A DNA stretch of 64,000 nucleotides from Progne subis subis (lineage: Eukaryota; Chordata; Aves; Passeriformes; Hirundinidae): positions 18,144,707 to 18,208,706 of the forward strand of contig JAKJHU010000005.1 in NCBI GenBank assembly GCA_022316685.1. The letters are read 5' to 3'. The translations under genes and the position numbers were made by a program. The notes beneath the pieces were generated by a model. It searched no databases. It was given only the letters and a program-made list of their open reading frames with translations, and had not been told where the DNA came from. Of this stretch, positions 48,411 to 62,081 are shown piece by piece (position 1 is the stretch's first letter; each line of letters opens with the position of its first letter).

Positions 48411-51185
48411 AGGTTGGTCTCTATTCATTAAGATAATATGTAGAATTAATCACTGTGTGCAGATTTGCAGAGAGTATTCTAGTTGTGATGAATCAGTGGA
48501 TATTCTTCATGTAGAAAAAAGTGAAGGAGGAGGAGGCCTGGAAAAAAGTTCACTTTCAGTTTTAAAATCAAGTTTTATATTCAAGTCATCTTCAAACAGG
48601 ATTTAAGTTCTTAATTGTTCTCTCTGAATTTTATTTAATTATGTTAATCAAGGAGTAGCTGGAGAGTAGCTAACTATTAAGCTATTCCTAATGGCTATTC
48701 TATTAATAGCTAAGGGCTAACACAGTAGTTAGCTTGCTGATTCCTTTTTTCCTTGCCAAACTATGCCTCTTTCCCCTTGCTTCTCTTGTACTGCATACAG
48801 CTGATCCCACTGACTGAAGATGCTAGCAGGGAGTAAAGCATTTCCCAACAGTGATTCATAACACTGGTATAATATAATGATATATTTGTTTTATGCAATA
48901 TGCTTCCAGCTATGTTTAACTTTCCCCTGTTTTTAGAGATAGTGCTTAGAACATTTTAAATGAGCTTAGAATCAGATTTCTTCCTCCAACATAGTATGAC
49001 TGAACCCTTTAAAATTGGTAGAATGTGTTCCACTAGAATTGAAACACCTGTGGCAATTGCCTGAGTGTGTAGATATATTTCTCTCCCTCTAACTACAAAA
49101 GATATAGGTTAGAAATGTGCTTAAATACACCATATCCATGACTCATGTGCCTGATATAAACTGGAGAAGACATAAACTGAGAAACGTTGTTGATTGTCCT
49201 CTCAAATAATGAATTTTGTAGTATTTTTCAGTAATTTGTTACCTTGTTTAGTGAGTCAGATCCCTTTTTTGTGCTCAAGCTAAAAGCTTAGGATGTTGAA
49301 GAATAATCCCTCCGTATACTATTAATGGGCTTGTCCTTGGTAAGGGATGCTTTAAAAATGCATTTTTAAAATTCATGGGGTCTTTAATAGAGCATTGCTG
49401 CTGTTGAACCCATCCTTAAGCAGGAGCTAGAGAACTTCACACATCCTGTCACCCATGCAGTTAAACCTTTTGATATTTGGTTTATCTGAGCCAGGAAGTT
49501 GTCTGTTTCCATTTGTAAAATAGCTGTGACTAAAGGTGTTCTTTTGGGGAAAGGTTAAAAGTTTCTTGCATTGGCAAGTGTGGTATCCTTCCGCACAGAT
49601 GTAATATTTGCTGAAAGGAATGAATATGAACTTTTGGTGTAATCCTCAGCTAGTCTGAAGTATACCTATTCTCATGATGGATTAAAAAAGAGACAGGGAG
49701 AGTAGTCTGGCTGCTACTTATCACAGCTGGGTGAATACAATCTGCAGCTGTTAGTTCCACCTTCCAACTCTCAAGTCCTTTAGTTTTACCTGTCTGCTCT
49801 TTCACTAAGCCTATGAAATATAGATTAAAAAAAAAAAAAAGTTAACCTGTTTTATTTTTTGAAAAGAAAATCTGGCAGAGGGAACACTCACACTTTTGTT
49901 GTTCTTGTGGCATATATTAGGAAGCGGGATTTAAGTGATTTACTAGCCGTCAGGCAAAGGCCAGTGATGAAAGCAGGATGGGCAGTCTACAAAGCAGGTG
50001 GTATGGGGAGACAGTGCTGAATTCAGACCCCCTTCCTCACTATCTCTTCCTGGGGACATCTACTCCCAGTTATTATATTCTGGATGATTTTACTGTTCTG
50101 CACTTGTCTGTACAGGACTTCTGTTTTTTTCCTTAATTAAAAGCATGAAAGAACTTGTAGGGCTACTGCAGGAAAGATTTTTATCATTTGTAAATAGATC
50201 TTTCCTCTTTATAATGGTAACAACCCTATCACAGGAAGTTTTATGGGAGTAGGAAATTTACTGGGGACATGGTGGTACTGGTGGAGGAGGATCCTGAAGG
50301 AAGTTTTCTGCTCATGAAATAAAAACTTGTTGTTTGTACATACTGTACGTGTTGCTGCCAGATGGGGAGGGTTTTGACTTCTGTTCTACTCATTTGTGTC
50401 ATTTCTCTGAAGCCAGTAGAAGAGTGAGTGGCCCTGTCCTCAGACTCTTTTTCAGGGACGGTGCATGCTTATGCTCACTGGCTTCACCATAACTAATGCA
50501 GCTTTAGCATAGAACTTGGCAGGCTTGAATACTTGTCAGTGTTGTTTTCCTTTTATTTAAATTGGCACCTAATGCTTTCCAAGACATGCTGGCAGATCAC
50601 CTAATTGAGAGTTTTGTATTTGCTTGGTTAGAAAGATTTGCTGAAATAGGGTATGCTTGACAGATTGGTTGCACACTCCTTGGGGGAGAGATGCCATTAT
50701 CAGTGGTTTAGATGCCAGGTTGTCGAAGTGTATAGCATTGTTGTAAATATGGATATATTTTCATCACATCTCAGATTAAAAGCTATTTAAGCCATGATCT
50801 GAGTCAGAAAATAAAAAAATAAATATTGTCACTTTTCTGATAAAATGGACTGTGTAATTATTTAGATCTGTAGTCATTGTTAAGTTTAACCTGTGTTATT
50901 TCCATTGGCCATTTTGTGCTCTGGGTAAGTATTGTGAACTAAGAATCAGAAGTCATAGATATAGGGATGTTAATAACTTTATTCATGGTCTGCTGGCACA
51001 CAAAATATTGTCTAAATTTATCTGATTGCTTCTCAGTTTTGTGGCTTCAAGGAAGTTGGGGAATTGATTGAGAAATAAGTACTCTGGGACAGCATCTTTA
51101 TAAGGCAAACCTGCTGTTTTTGCAGACTGCAGGTATTTCACTTCTACATAGTCTCAAAGGAGAATTGGTATGTGATGCTCAACTT

Positions 51186-51211
51186 GACAGCCAATTATGA
51201 CAGCCAATTAT
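51186..51211. repeat. 13-bp tandem duplication
   Basis: Two exact adjacent copies of GACAGCCAATTAT. A nearby AATTGGCTAATT (about 51,230) is partly complementary, so a small hairpin is possible. Confidence 0.9.
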
Positions 51212-52499
51212 TGTGGGATTGCTAAGTGAAATTGGCTAATTGATAACGAGGCTACTTATTGCTTTACAGTTTCTTTGTAATAACTATTGCAAGAGGTTTA
51301 GGACATGTCATAGTCTTAATGAATGTAGATAAATGAAAAGGTATTTGGAGTCTTGCTTTGGTTTCAGAAAGTAATTTTTCAGTAATCGTGGATGTAGGAA
51401 CAGGGTGTAGACAGTTTGTAGAAGTCTGAGACTTAGTTTTGTCTAGTTGTTTTTGTTTATTAAAACTATTGTGATTTTCTGTGAAATTTACTTGCAGTAA
51501 ATTATCAGGAAGGCTTTATTTCTGTGATTCGGGTAATGGGATATTGGACTCTTTATTTTGCGGTCACAAGTGCTTATGTGGTCCCAGTTCAGTAGTCAAA
51601 CGGTGACACACGATGGGGAAAATGACATAACGCAACATCCCAGAATGGCTAATCCAAATTTACATTCAATTGCAGAAGAATGAAAGAACAAATACACAGA
51701 GAAGCTGAATCATTATCTTGGTTTTGTAAATAACCCTTTCCCAGAAGCGGTATTAACATGGTCACACATGGGGCTTTTGTCTTGGAGTCCCCATGTTGGT
51801 TTAGATTTTAAGGGATAAATGAATGATTCTTTCCGTCACCCTCATGACCAGGAGTACTAAATTATAAATAAAAATGCTGCTTGCATAAACAAAACCATTT
51901 GGATGCTAGTGGATAATGAAATGTCCAACTTTATAATAAACTTTCATAATAGAAATTAATTAGTATTCGAATACATATTAGATTTTTCATAGGCCAATTA
52001 CCATGAACTATTAAAACCTGATGATTTTTCTGTAGTCTTCTCCTTTTTGAGCCTAGAAGAGGAAACAATTAACGATCATGTGTTGTCAAAAAGTCCGTGA
52101 CAGTTGTGGAGCAGTTATCTGTGAGCGTATTTAGAGAGTGAAGAGTAGCTAGTGTTGACTCACAGATAACATAATTACCTCACACACAGCATAATTTCCC
52201 TTTATTTTTTTACTCCCTCAGGCCTTGCAGAATTGTTTTGTATCTTGAAACATGTTTAATGGAGCTATTAAGAAGCAATGTCTTATGTTAAGACCAACAC
52301 TGCTATTGTGGGATACCTACCATCAATGAACCAAAATCACTGAGATTATAGTACACTTCTAAATATCTAAAAATATTAATTGAGGTGATTTAATAGACAG
52401 AAGATCTTATTGCAACAAAATGCCATTTGAGACTTTCTGGATGAATTTAGGCTGTTAAAAAGCAGAGTTTTTTTGGTTTGTGGTGTTGTGTGGGTGTTT

Positions 52500-52546
52500 T
52501 TGTTTTTTTTTTTTTTTTTTTTTCCCCTCTCTTTTTTTTTTTTTCC
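52500..52546. repeat. T-rich low-complexity tract
   Basis: T runs are interrupted by CCCCTCTC and CC, giving a pyrimidine-only stretch. It is followed by AAAGTATTCTGG with no acceptor-like AG immediately downstream, so it is not an obvious splice site. Confidence 0.85.
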
Positions 52547-54427
52547 TTTTAAAGTATTCTGGCTGTCACAGTTGAATTAATAGGTCAGTTATTACAGGTG
52601 GTTAGATCTAATAAACTGTGGTGGTAGTACTAGATACAGTGTTCTTTATTGTTGATGTCATTTCAGAAGATGGAAAGAAATTCTTAACTTCTCAAGAAAA
52701 TAAAGCTAGTGTGGCATACATTTGATGTGTAGCTGTTCCTCTAGAAATGTCAGAATATGAGCAGGTTATTCTGTGTCCAACCTATTTAAATGTTCATGGT
52801 GATTTCTGTTTTGGAGGGTTTGTGTTGTCCTGACTGACCTTGCTTTCAGTACCCAGGCAGAGAAGTGCTGGTCAGCAGAGTTTTTCTTGCCAAGTAGGCT
52901 TGGATAAAAAGCGTGTAAGGCTTTCTACCCATTATTTTTTGTGGTCCTAAGGGCTGAGAGGTGGTGCAGTGGGAGAAAGCAGCATCTGCCATGCCCCTGC
53001 ATTCTCCTATGCTTTTCTCAGATCACATGAATAGTAAAATAAGGAGTTTTATCTTCTTCCTTCTTACCAGTGGTTTGTGTCCAACTTCCCTGTGTAGCTA
53101 AAGGTATAGGTATTTGAGCAAGTTGTCACAGGCTGAGGTAGGGCATGAACTCCAAGCACGCCAATGACTGCAGCAATTGTATACCCTTGTGTATCCTGCG
53201 GTGCTTGTGGGAAGAACCTAGTGCTGAAGTTATGTTGAAACAGGATTTAAGAGATAGTCAAGGAAGCAGGAGGAGAAGGACTGGCAACTCTTTCTTTCCT
53301 TGTAATGTTGCACAAGGTTGAAGCGGAGCTACTGAGTAACAGCAGCAAGGGATGAGAGGCTTTCCTTGTTTCTGGTTCTGAGTAGGGGCAGTATTTGTAC
53401 CCCCAATTACTTCTGCTGTGAAATGAAGGTTATTTGAAACAGCAGAATTGAAAACAGGGTGCTTTGGACACTTCCATAGTCAAAACACAATGATATTGTC
53501 TTTGCAGTCAATGAAGGATATGGTTTGGAGGTTTGTAAGGCAGAATAACCTGGATAAAATATCTTTAAAGTTCTTTAGAATGCATTGAATATAGGGGAGA
53601 AAAATAATTTGAGTTTGTGATAGTTATAGGTGTCTATAGAAAGAGTACAGACTGTGTTCTGTACTGAAAATATGCAGACATGAGGGGTTTTTTTTAGATT
53701 ACAAGACTGGCTTGTAGAACACTGATAAAAGAATTGAGTGATCATGAAAACATGTTGTTCCTAGGGTGCTTATAGTCTCTCCTGTAACTGGGCAGTATGT
53801 TTGGATAGCAGAGCTCTGAGCTCTGCTTCTTCATATCTAAGAAAATGCAAATTGTGGAGAAATAAGCTTGGTGGTGGTAGCAGAAATGTGTAACTTAAAA
53901 AATAAAAATCAGACTCATGAGATACCTGTAACATGTGTGAAAATTTTGCTGTTGGAGTGTCTTGGTGTAGCTATATCTGTGATGTAAATTCAAGCCTCTC
54001 AGAAGGTAATTTAAAATGGCCTTGTATCTGGACAGTATTTCCTTTGGGCATCTGTTTTCAGAGTATAAATTCAAATATTTTTGTCATGCTCTCATGTTAT
54101 TTTTCCATCAGGTTATTGAAAGATGATTGTGACTGTTTCTTGGAAGAGTCTACACTGTACTTAGTTGTCATGATTTTTTTTTTCTTGTTTTGTTATCCCT
54201 CCGAATGACAGTTTAAACTTTCAGAACAGTTAAAGAGGAATTTTTCAGGGGCCTTTCTGAGCCAGGATGTGTTACTAGATTACTTTGACTGTCATCAGGT
54301 TACCAAATCTGTTTCACTAGGGTGTGTACATTTGACAGTTGTAAGAGTCAGGTTTATTTTCTTCAGAAGGTCTTTTAATACTTAGGAGTTATGGTACTGC
54401 TGCCAGCAGGAAAAGTTTAGAAAGCTT

Positions 54428-54469
54428 TTTCTACATAGAAACTTAACCTTTCTACATAGAAACTTAACC
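54428..54469. repeat. Perfect 21-bp tandem duplication
   Basis: Two exact adjacent 21-base copies, each containing CTACATAGAAACTTAACC, are followed by a further partial TAACC. Identity is complete, so the duplication is recent or recently homogenised. Confidence 0.9.
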
Positions 54470-56622
54470 TAACCTCAGAGAGCAACAGCAAATTGGATGA
54501 TTTTTCATTGCCGTTTGTTAACAATGTCATCCTCCCTTTCTTTACTGATCTCCAGTCAATTTTATGTTGCTTATGTGAAGTTGCCATCTGCTTTGTCTTA
54601 GTTGACACTTTAACAAAACTACTGACTAGTAGCTAGGATCACTGATTTTTTCAGATACGAAAATGTAATGGCATAGGTATTTGTATAATAGGTGCTTGAA
54701 TTCTGCTCAGGACTTGTGAAATTTGGAGAATGTTCCCTTGTGTTTTGTGTTGAACCCTACAGTTGATTATGGTACCCTCTCTGAATGATTTGGGGATGTG
54801 CTAGCAGGTAGATAGTGAAAATTTGCCACTGAAATGATCAGAAGTTTAGTTTATGTTCAGAATCCTGAAAAGCTTCAAGCCTTATAATGCTTTAACTGCT
54901 GAAATACTTCTCTAGTTTTCTGTTTTCTGATTCTTTACAGTATTCATGTACAGCTGAAACATTTTGCCTGCTTTAAGAGTTTACAGTTCTGCTTTAAATA
55001 ATATCAAATATTAATGGATGCTTTCATACTTAGGAAGTTCAAGATTAAGTGCTGTATGTGATACAATCATACTTTGTGCCAGGGAGGTAATGAAATACGA
55101 AAGAGGTGCTCAGCATTCCATGTATTCTTATTTAACGTGACTGTGTGACTGCCAGATGTTTCCAGGGAGTCTTCTTTCCAAAGTCTGACTCCTCCAGTGA
55201 GCTTTTGGGTTGAGGGAAACTGTCTATGTCATTAACCTTTGATTGTATGTATTGCACTTGACATAACAAGGCAATTAAGTTATTGACACTGCTTTTTTTT
55301 TAATGTCAAAGTTGTATGCCCCTCAGAAACAAACCCCCTTTGTTTGGGGATATGTATCTTTGCAAGCTAGTTCAAGACTGTCAGTGCACAGATCTGTTCT
55401 GTCTGTAGGAACTTGGGGAAATCCTGGCGGGTGCATGCTGATATTATAGTGCACTAGGCCAACAGGAGGTAAATAACAGTTAGAAGGAAGAGTGGTTTTA
55501 CAGTCATAAAAAGCAGTGGTGGTAATTTTCATGCCATGTGTAACAGAAGGTGTTTAATTAGGTTGCAAGTTTGCAGTGGGGTTTTTTGGCAATTTGTTTC
55601 TCATCAAGTCATAAATCCCTTTCTTCATATAAAACTAAAGCTATTTTTGTTTGTGGTTTAATGAGCTACAGTTTCTGCAACAACAAACCAATCTTCGTTC
55701 ACTTATAGCTGAATGATAGTGTCAAATTTTTCCCCTCCATCCTGGATTACCAGTACTGGGATGACTGATTTATACCAGGCATATATTGTGGTGCAGGAGT
55801 GGACTGTTTGTGTAAGCAGATAAGTGATATGTACAGGAAAGGTGCGTTGTTGCAGGGACCTGCCTTTTAAACAAACACAGCTCTTACTTTACTGGTAAAA
55901 ATACAGATATTTTGTTTACATTCACATTTTAAGCACAAAGATATGTGTTTTAAATAAAGCTAAGGGACGGTGATATGTTGGTTAGTAGAATTTCTTTTAT
56001 GGAATGCCCTTGTTTTTGCAAAATTTGTTGTATTTCAATACAATAGGCAAAATTTGTCTGGGTATCAAAATGACTTTGGAAAGGAATTGATAAATTGCTT
56101 TTCTGCAAATTGTACTTTCTGTCCTGTGATTTAAGTTAATGGATTACCTGGTTAATAAAGTTACCTAGTGACTTACCCTGGCCTTGCTGTTGACTGTGAG
56201 TGAGTGGGAAGGGAACATACTAAGTGACAGACGTCGTGTGAGATCCTCTGCTCTTTGGGCTGATGTTGATGTTTGGTACTTTTCCATTAGCTGGAAGCAC
56301 AGATATGGCTGTCATTGCACTGAATGCTTGACTCTACATTTTTATCTTCGTGATAGTAAAGTGCCTCAGAGAATAGAAACAAGTACAGTGCTTCATGAAG
56401 TGTGTCTTGCACAGTGTATCCCTGACCTTATTGTGTAGGAGTCCCTGAAACTGAGCCAGCTTGCTCCTAGGATGGTTTCCCTGAGCTGTACTAAAGTTTG
56501 TTCTGTAAAGCACTGCTGAATAGTAGGAAGAAATCTGTATGGTTTTGACCAAGCGCTTACCATTTCTCTACTCACTATTACCTAATTTAAGTAACTTTCT
56601 TTTTAGTTTTTTCCTCTGTTTA

Positions 56623-56625
<3 letters not shown>

Positions 56626-56670
<45 letters not shown>
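56626..56670. repeat. Poly-T homopolymer, T45
   Basis: An uninterrupted run of 45 T, nearly as long as the one at 16.4 kb. No retroposed body is recognised on either side. Confidence 0.95.
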
Positions 56671-57096
56671 CATTTTCTTGATCCTTTTCTGAGTAGCTTT
56701 GCTACTAAAAAGGTCAGGGGAAATACGGTGGTGAAAACTTTCTAATTTCTGTATGCAATATGAAGAATAGCTGTGTACTTTGTTTCCAAGTTTGAAATGA
56801 TAAACAAAGACACAAACATAGTATTTTACTGAAAGAAAGGACATGGCAGTTTTATTTTCCTCCCTATCCCATCCACATCTCCTAGTGTTCATTTTTGTTG
56901 TGAGCCGAGGGCAGAGTTATTGACTGTAATCAATTCATCTTCTCTTATTTCTCCTCCTCTGCGTCACATTTTTTTCCCTGTGACCTGTGCCTTTGCTGTT
57001 CTATAGATGCATGTAAGTATCTTATTGAGCAATCTGTAAGATGAAGTATTCCCTTATTTCTGTCTCTTTCCTTTACAGCTTCTACTGTGCCTTGTT

Positions 57097-57120
57097 AAAA
57101 AAAAAAAAAAAAAAAAAAAA
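57097..57120. repeat. Poly-A homopolymer, A24
   Basis: A run of 24 A lies 18 bases after an acceptor-like CTTTACAG. It may be the tail of a short retroposed sequence, but the upstream 100 bases are not recognisable as a gene. Confidence 0.95.
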
Positions 57121-58558
57121 GGATAAAACCCAAGCCTGTGACACAGAGCAGAAACATGAATCTATAAATAACTGTTAATAAATGTCTCTGACTGAGCAAT
57201 GCAAAACTATGTTAAATGTCAAAGGATTTTTCCTTTCACCTTTGGTGTAATCTTAGTGGTTATCAGTAGTAGTATCTTTTCCTATTGAAAACAGTTTCTA
57301 AACTGGAACATATCAGTTTTAGGGGCTTTGTATCCCCTCATTAGAAAAACAGGACTGCTTCGAAGGGTGAAAGGAAATATGAAGAATCCCAGATGCAATC
57401 AAAGCTAGGAACAAGTTTTCTAACTTGGAGACATACAAGAGAATCCTTACAAGTTGCAAAGGGTTCAGAGAAGTGTTCTCTTCCTGCTGAAGCTTTTCCA
57501 GCTGAAGAAGCTGATGCATGTAGCTGCTTGTAATTGCTGCCATGCAGAGGTGACTGCCCTCGTGCCTTCTGCCTCCCCTTGCTACACATTTGTTCTTGCC
57601 CACTTGCCCAAATCAGTTGTGTAAACAGGGTTTGCCCCCCAAAGTCACTGTTTTATTTTTAGTTGGTAACTAAAATATGTAAAGAATTCCAAATGGCATT
57701 TTTTAAATAAATGTTCTGACTTATTTAAAGGGCTGGGGGAAGGAAGAAAAAGAGAAGGATTTAGGGATCTTGTGATGATGTCCCCCAGCACGTCAGCATG
57801 TGTGGTCCCTAGTGGGTAGTGTGGGGTACAGCTGCCGATTAGTGTGCTGTCTCTAGTCCTGTTGGATGGGACAGGATGCAGTTGTTTTGGAGAGGTGGAG
57901 GGGGTGTTGTTCCATTTCTCAAATACTGTAGAAACCTTCTTTTTAGTGCAAGGCTGTGTGTCTCCTGGTTTCCCAAGGAAGGCTCTAAATTGAGATTCGG
58001 TGATCTCTGACCACTCTGAAGAGAGGCAGCTCACTTGATACCACGAGGAATAGATGCATAGATTCTGCCTCCTTCTTTGTGTGTGCGCCTCTGATTGATG
58101 TTTTTCATTGCCGATCCTGACAAGTGGCACTATTGTACTGAGGTGAGGTAGAGAGAAATTGTCAGATTGCTTAAATCCCTGTGAAGGCTGACAGCAGAGC
58201 TGTGGTGGAGGAAGGGGGAATACAAATAACTGTGAGGCGGATTTCCACCTCCCTCCCCCCTCCCCCCTTCGTTCTGCCCAGCCCGTGTCTTTTTGAACAT
58301 GAGGGTAACACAAGACAGGTCCACGTGGGAAAGTTAAGGAATTAATGTGGCATGTCTCAGTGTTACCATACTGGGGCTAAACAGATGGTGTAATTAGCCT
58401 ACAGCGGTGAACAGCTATTTCTCTGATAAGATAAAAGGAAGTAGTTGTAGGTGGTAGAAGAAGAGTCTCTTAAATTGGCAGGGCTTACAATGTTATTATA
58501 CAAATGCATGAAGTGCATGGGTCTTAATAGTTCCTTCCCAAATGCAGGGTTTCTGTTT

Positions 58559-58623
58559 TTGTGGTTTTTTTTTTTTTGTTGGTTTTTTTTTTTTTTTTTT
58601 GGCTTTATTTTTTTTTTTTTTTA
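58559..58623. repeat. T-rich low-complexity tract
   Basis: T runs of 12 to 18 are separated by GTTGG and GGCTTTA. This resembles the T(n)G blocks elsewhere in the window. Confidence 0.9.
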
Positions 58624-61600
58624 AATATTTTTGTTTGTTGAGTGGCTTATAAGGGGAAAAATGTTTCGCTGAATTATTTTCCAACAATTTTATCAAGCTC
58701 ATTTAGAAGAGTGAAGGAATCAAAACCTGACATTCTCTTCTCTTGGTTAATGGTGATTGTCTCTCTTTGGAGTGATGGGGGAGAAAATCTTTCCTTGATG
58801 ACCACTTGGGAGCTGTTGGAGGATGATGGGAGTCTGTAGGAGGTGTGTTCTTGACTGACCTCCACATGTTCTGGATTTTGAACTTGTTTGCTTTTGATCT
58901 GTTTCTGGCATATTTTTGGTTGGGATATTTTAAAAAGGCAGGAGCAATTATAAATAAAAGTTAGAAGAAATAAACAAGATTAAATATTGCTTGCACAGCT
59001 TGAAAAAGAAAGCTTCTAAATGAGAACAGTGGAAAAATGAAGGAATGGCGTCAGGAAGAGAGGAAAAATGGTTATTTTGGGAGAAAATACATACTGGCTC
59101 AAGATTCAGTTTCTGTTCATTAGTTTGGAAGTCTTTTAAATTACTTTTGCTTGCTTATGAAAAGATAGCAGGCATATTTTTGATAACTTTTTAATCCCAG
59201 GTCTTCATGTTTTGACCCTAAATGAGTAGGATCTCATCTATCAATGATTTAGGTCATTCTGATTTCTTGATAGTTTGATTAAAAATGGCTTCTTAGATAT
59301 ATTTGATAAAGGACCTGGTATTGGTGAATCAAAAAATGTGGCAAAAGCATTTGCATAGAAGATATTTTTTTCTGATTTTTTTTTTTTTATTGGTCCCAGG
59401 AAGCAGTTAGGTTTGGTACATTGGTTTTACTTGCCTTTGCTGATAGAGGCTGCTTTCTGTTGTGCCGTGGTAGCCTCTGCCTGTGCTCAGAGCATCTAAT
59501 TTATCTGTTTACTTGAAGGAGAGAGTGTATGAAGTCTCCCAATATGCTGTGATGTTTTTCCTTTTCATCAGAAAGACCCCAAATATCCCTCAAATCAAAA
59601 TCTGAGCCTTATTTCACAAATCTTATTTTTGCATCCTCTTTCCTGGGAGAGGAGGTGGTTGGGGAGGGCTGTGTTTTGTTGGTGGTGTGTATTAACATAT
59701 TGCTTCAGGAATATCCACAAGATTCTGAGACTCCCACTGCTCTCTTCCCCCCCCACCTTGCCCCAACTCGTAGTCTGAAGGACACCAGAAGGTAATGATA
59801 ATCTCCGAGGCAACGTACACACTTCCTTCAAAGAATGTACCTACATCCAAAGGGAACGAGAGCAGGAGGGGGAGGATAAAAATAATAAAGGAATGCAAAA
59901 GGCTTATCCTAAGCACTGTTTAGTTGTTAATGAAACCATTAGGGCACTAGTTTATACAACATGGCTTTTGGTTGTTTTTGTTTTGTTTGTTAGGGGTTTT
60001 TTTCGGGGGGATGGGGGTATTGGTCACTTTTTCTAAAAAGATTTAGTAGACTTTCCATTAAAAATGGTTGAGAAAACATGGTGATAAATGATTTTCATGA
60101 AGTCCTTACACTGTGAACGTCAGTTGGGTGTCCATTGTGGGAATACGGGTCATAACTTCTTTTAGGCGACTGCCACTGTTACAGAACTTCCCACCATCAT
60201 AACCTCATTTCCTCTTGCAGCCATGGGGAGTGAGCACACCCGAGTGGATACAACAACACCTAGATGAAATAAGAATATTTCCTCTAGTTCTGAGTATTGC
60301 CAGACAGGCAAAGGGGTCAAAGGATCCCAGCAGAAGCTTTCAGGTTGAACTGCAGCCCTTGCTCCCGCTGATGCCAGCTGCCTACTTCCAGTGACTTGGC
60401 TGTGTTCCCTGAACACCTTGCTCCTGGGCAGCTGTGGCAGGTTAGAGCACTCAAAGATAATGGAAGATGATTTTTGAATTTACCACCCATCTATACTTTG
60501 ACTCCATTATTCCTTCAAAAAGGACTATGGATTAAACAAATTAAGGAGGGGGGGAAAAGGATAAGAATGGTATTTCAGGAGGGAAAAAAGGCATATTTTC
60601 AAGGAATTATATATAAGGTAATAATATGTTGAGGATATTTTTGAAAGTTCACTTAATTCCTGCCTTTCAAAAAGGTTTTAACACTGTAGCTGACATTTAG
60701 GTACCTAGTTTTAATCAAAGAGAGAGATTGTTGGATTTAGGTTAAATATCATTCCTGTCAGCTCCTCTTTTGCTTTAACAGGAGTCCGTGTGTGTGCATA
60801 AATACATATGTGGGTGCATATCTATTTTTAAAATATACATACTTCTGCTGTATATAGTGTACATATAAAACTAATTTTATATAAACACAAATCACATGTG
60901 GGAGGATGTATATTCCTTCTGCCTTTCTTTTGTGAGGATAGAAACTTGAGAAATAGTTATTAGGTTCACTTTTATTTGTAAGAAATCTGTTGGGAGATCA
61001 AAAGATAGATTTATTGCATCTTCTTCTGGCACTGAGAAGGATGAATAGCAGAGTTGTTCCCTGTCAGGTATTACCATAACAAGTTATGACGAATCTCGGG
61101 GAGGTTATCTGTGCCCCCCACTTCATTGGTATTGCAAACAGTGTGTTCTTAAGCTACAGAAGAAATTCAGAATGCCTATTTTTTTACTAGATATGTATTA
61201 GTTTATAAAAATTTGTGTCCCTTTTTCAGCTATTGAAATTTATTTTCTACTGCCCTAATGTGTGTAATTGTTTCAAGTGAAGATTTTTATGAATAAAAAC
61301 ATGCTGTTTATTGACAAGACTGTCAGTTTTGAATCCTTTTTAGTTTGGGGGAAAAAAGGCATTTCTGAGCTTGAATTCTCCAATATTCAGATGTACAGGA
61401 GGACACTCAGTGGTACTGATTGTCCCACTTGAAAGCGTATGGACTAGAGGCATATCTTGTTGCAGCAGACACAAACACTTTGTGGGCCAGAGTAGGCTCT
61501 CTGCAGCTGCGCAGCAATTCAGCTTTTGAATTATGGTGTTTTCTCCACCACTGCTTGTTGAACAAGGCCATGGAAGTTGTTTTATGTGTTGAGTTAATGA

Positions 61601-62062
61601 ACTCCATGAGAGGCAAAATGCAAAGACTGAATAGATCAGAATCAATCCTTCGCTATTGATTAAACACACCTTGCAAACCCATCTGAACTTAATCGAATCT
61701 TTTGATTTAAACATTATATAACTATTGGTTTGTTTGTTTTTTTTTTTCTTAGTTCCGTAAAAGACCCAGATGTCTGCTTTGACAGACAGAAAAAAATTTA
61801 GGCAAATTTTCAAGGTTGAAGTGCTGTCCTGAATTTGATCTGTTCTGCGTTTTGTCATGCCATGCACTTTGCCCTGGCACAAATGTGAAACCAACAGTCA
61901 GCTTGTGGGGAAAAAACACCGTGGCTGTCTTTTTCAAAAGACAAATGCATCACTTTGTAAATAATACAATCTAACAAGAGTTGAGAGATACTGAAGGGCA
62001 ATTCCAGAGTAGCTTTTATTTAATGTCTTTTTTATCTTTAAATACAGAGATTATTTTGGGGA

Positions 62063-62081
62063 GTGTGTGTGTGTGTGTGTG
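62063..62081. repeat. (GT)n microsatellite
   Basis: About nine GT units; short and probably variable. Confidence 0.9.

Noticed and set aside
57645..58313. 222-codon minus-strand open frame
   Set aside because: It begins with TTG and contains no internal methionine, has no recognisable domain, and part comes from C-rich and pyrimidine-rich tracts. Likely a chance open stretch.
61340..61894. 184-codon minus-strand open frame (first ATG about 12 codons in)
   Set aside because: It crosses an A-rich segment giving a Lys run, has no domain or splice context, and has no transcript support. Chance is the simplest explanation, though a conserved non-coding element at 61,400-61,620 is not excluded.
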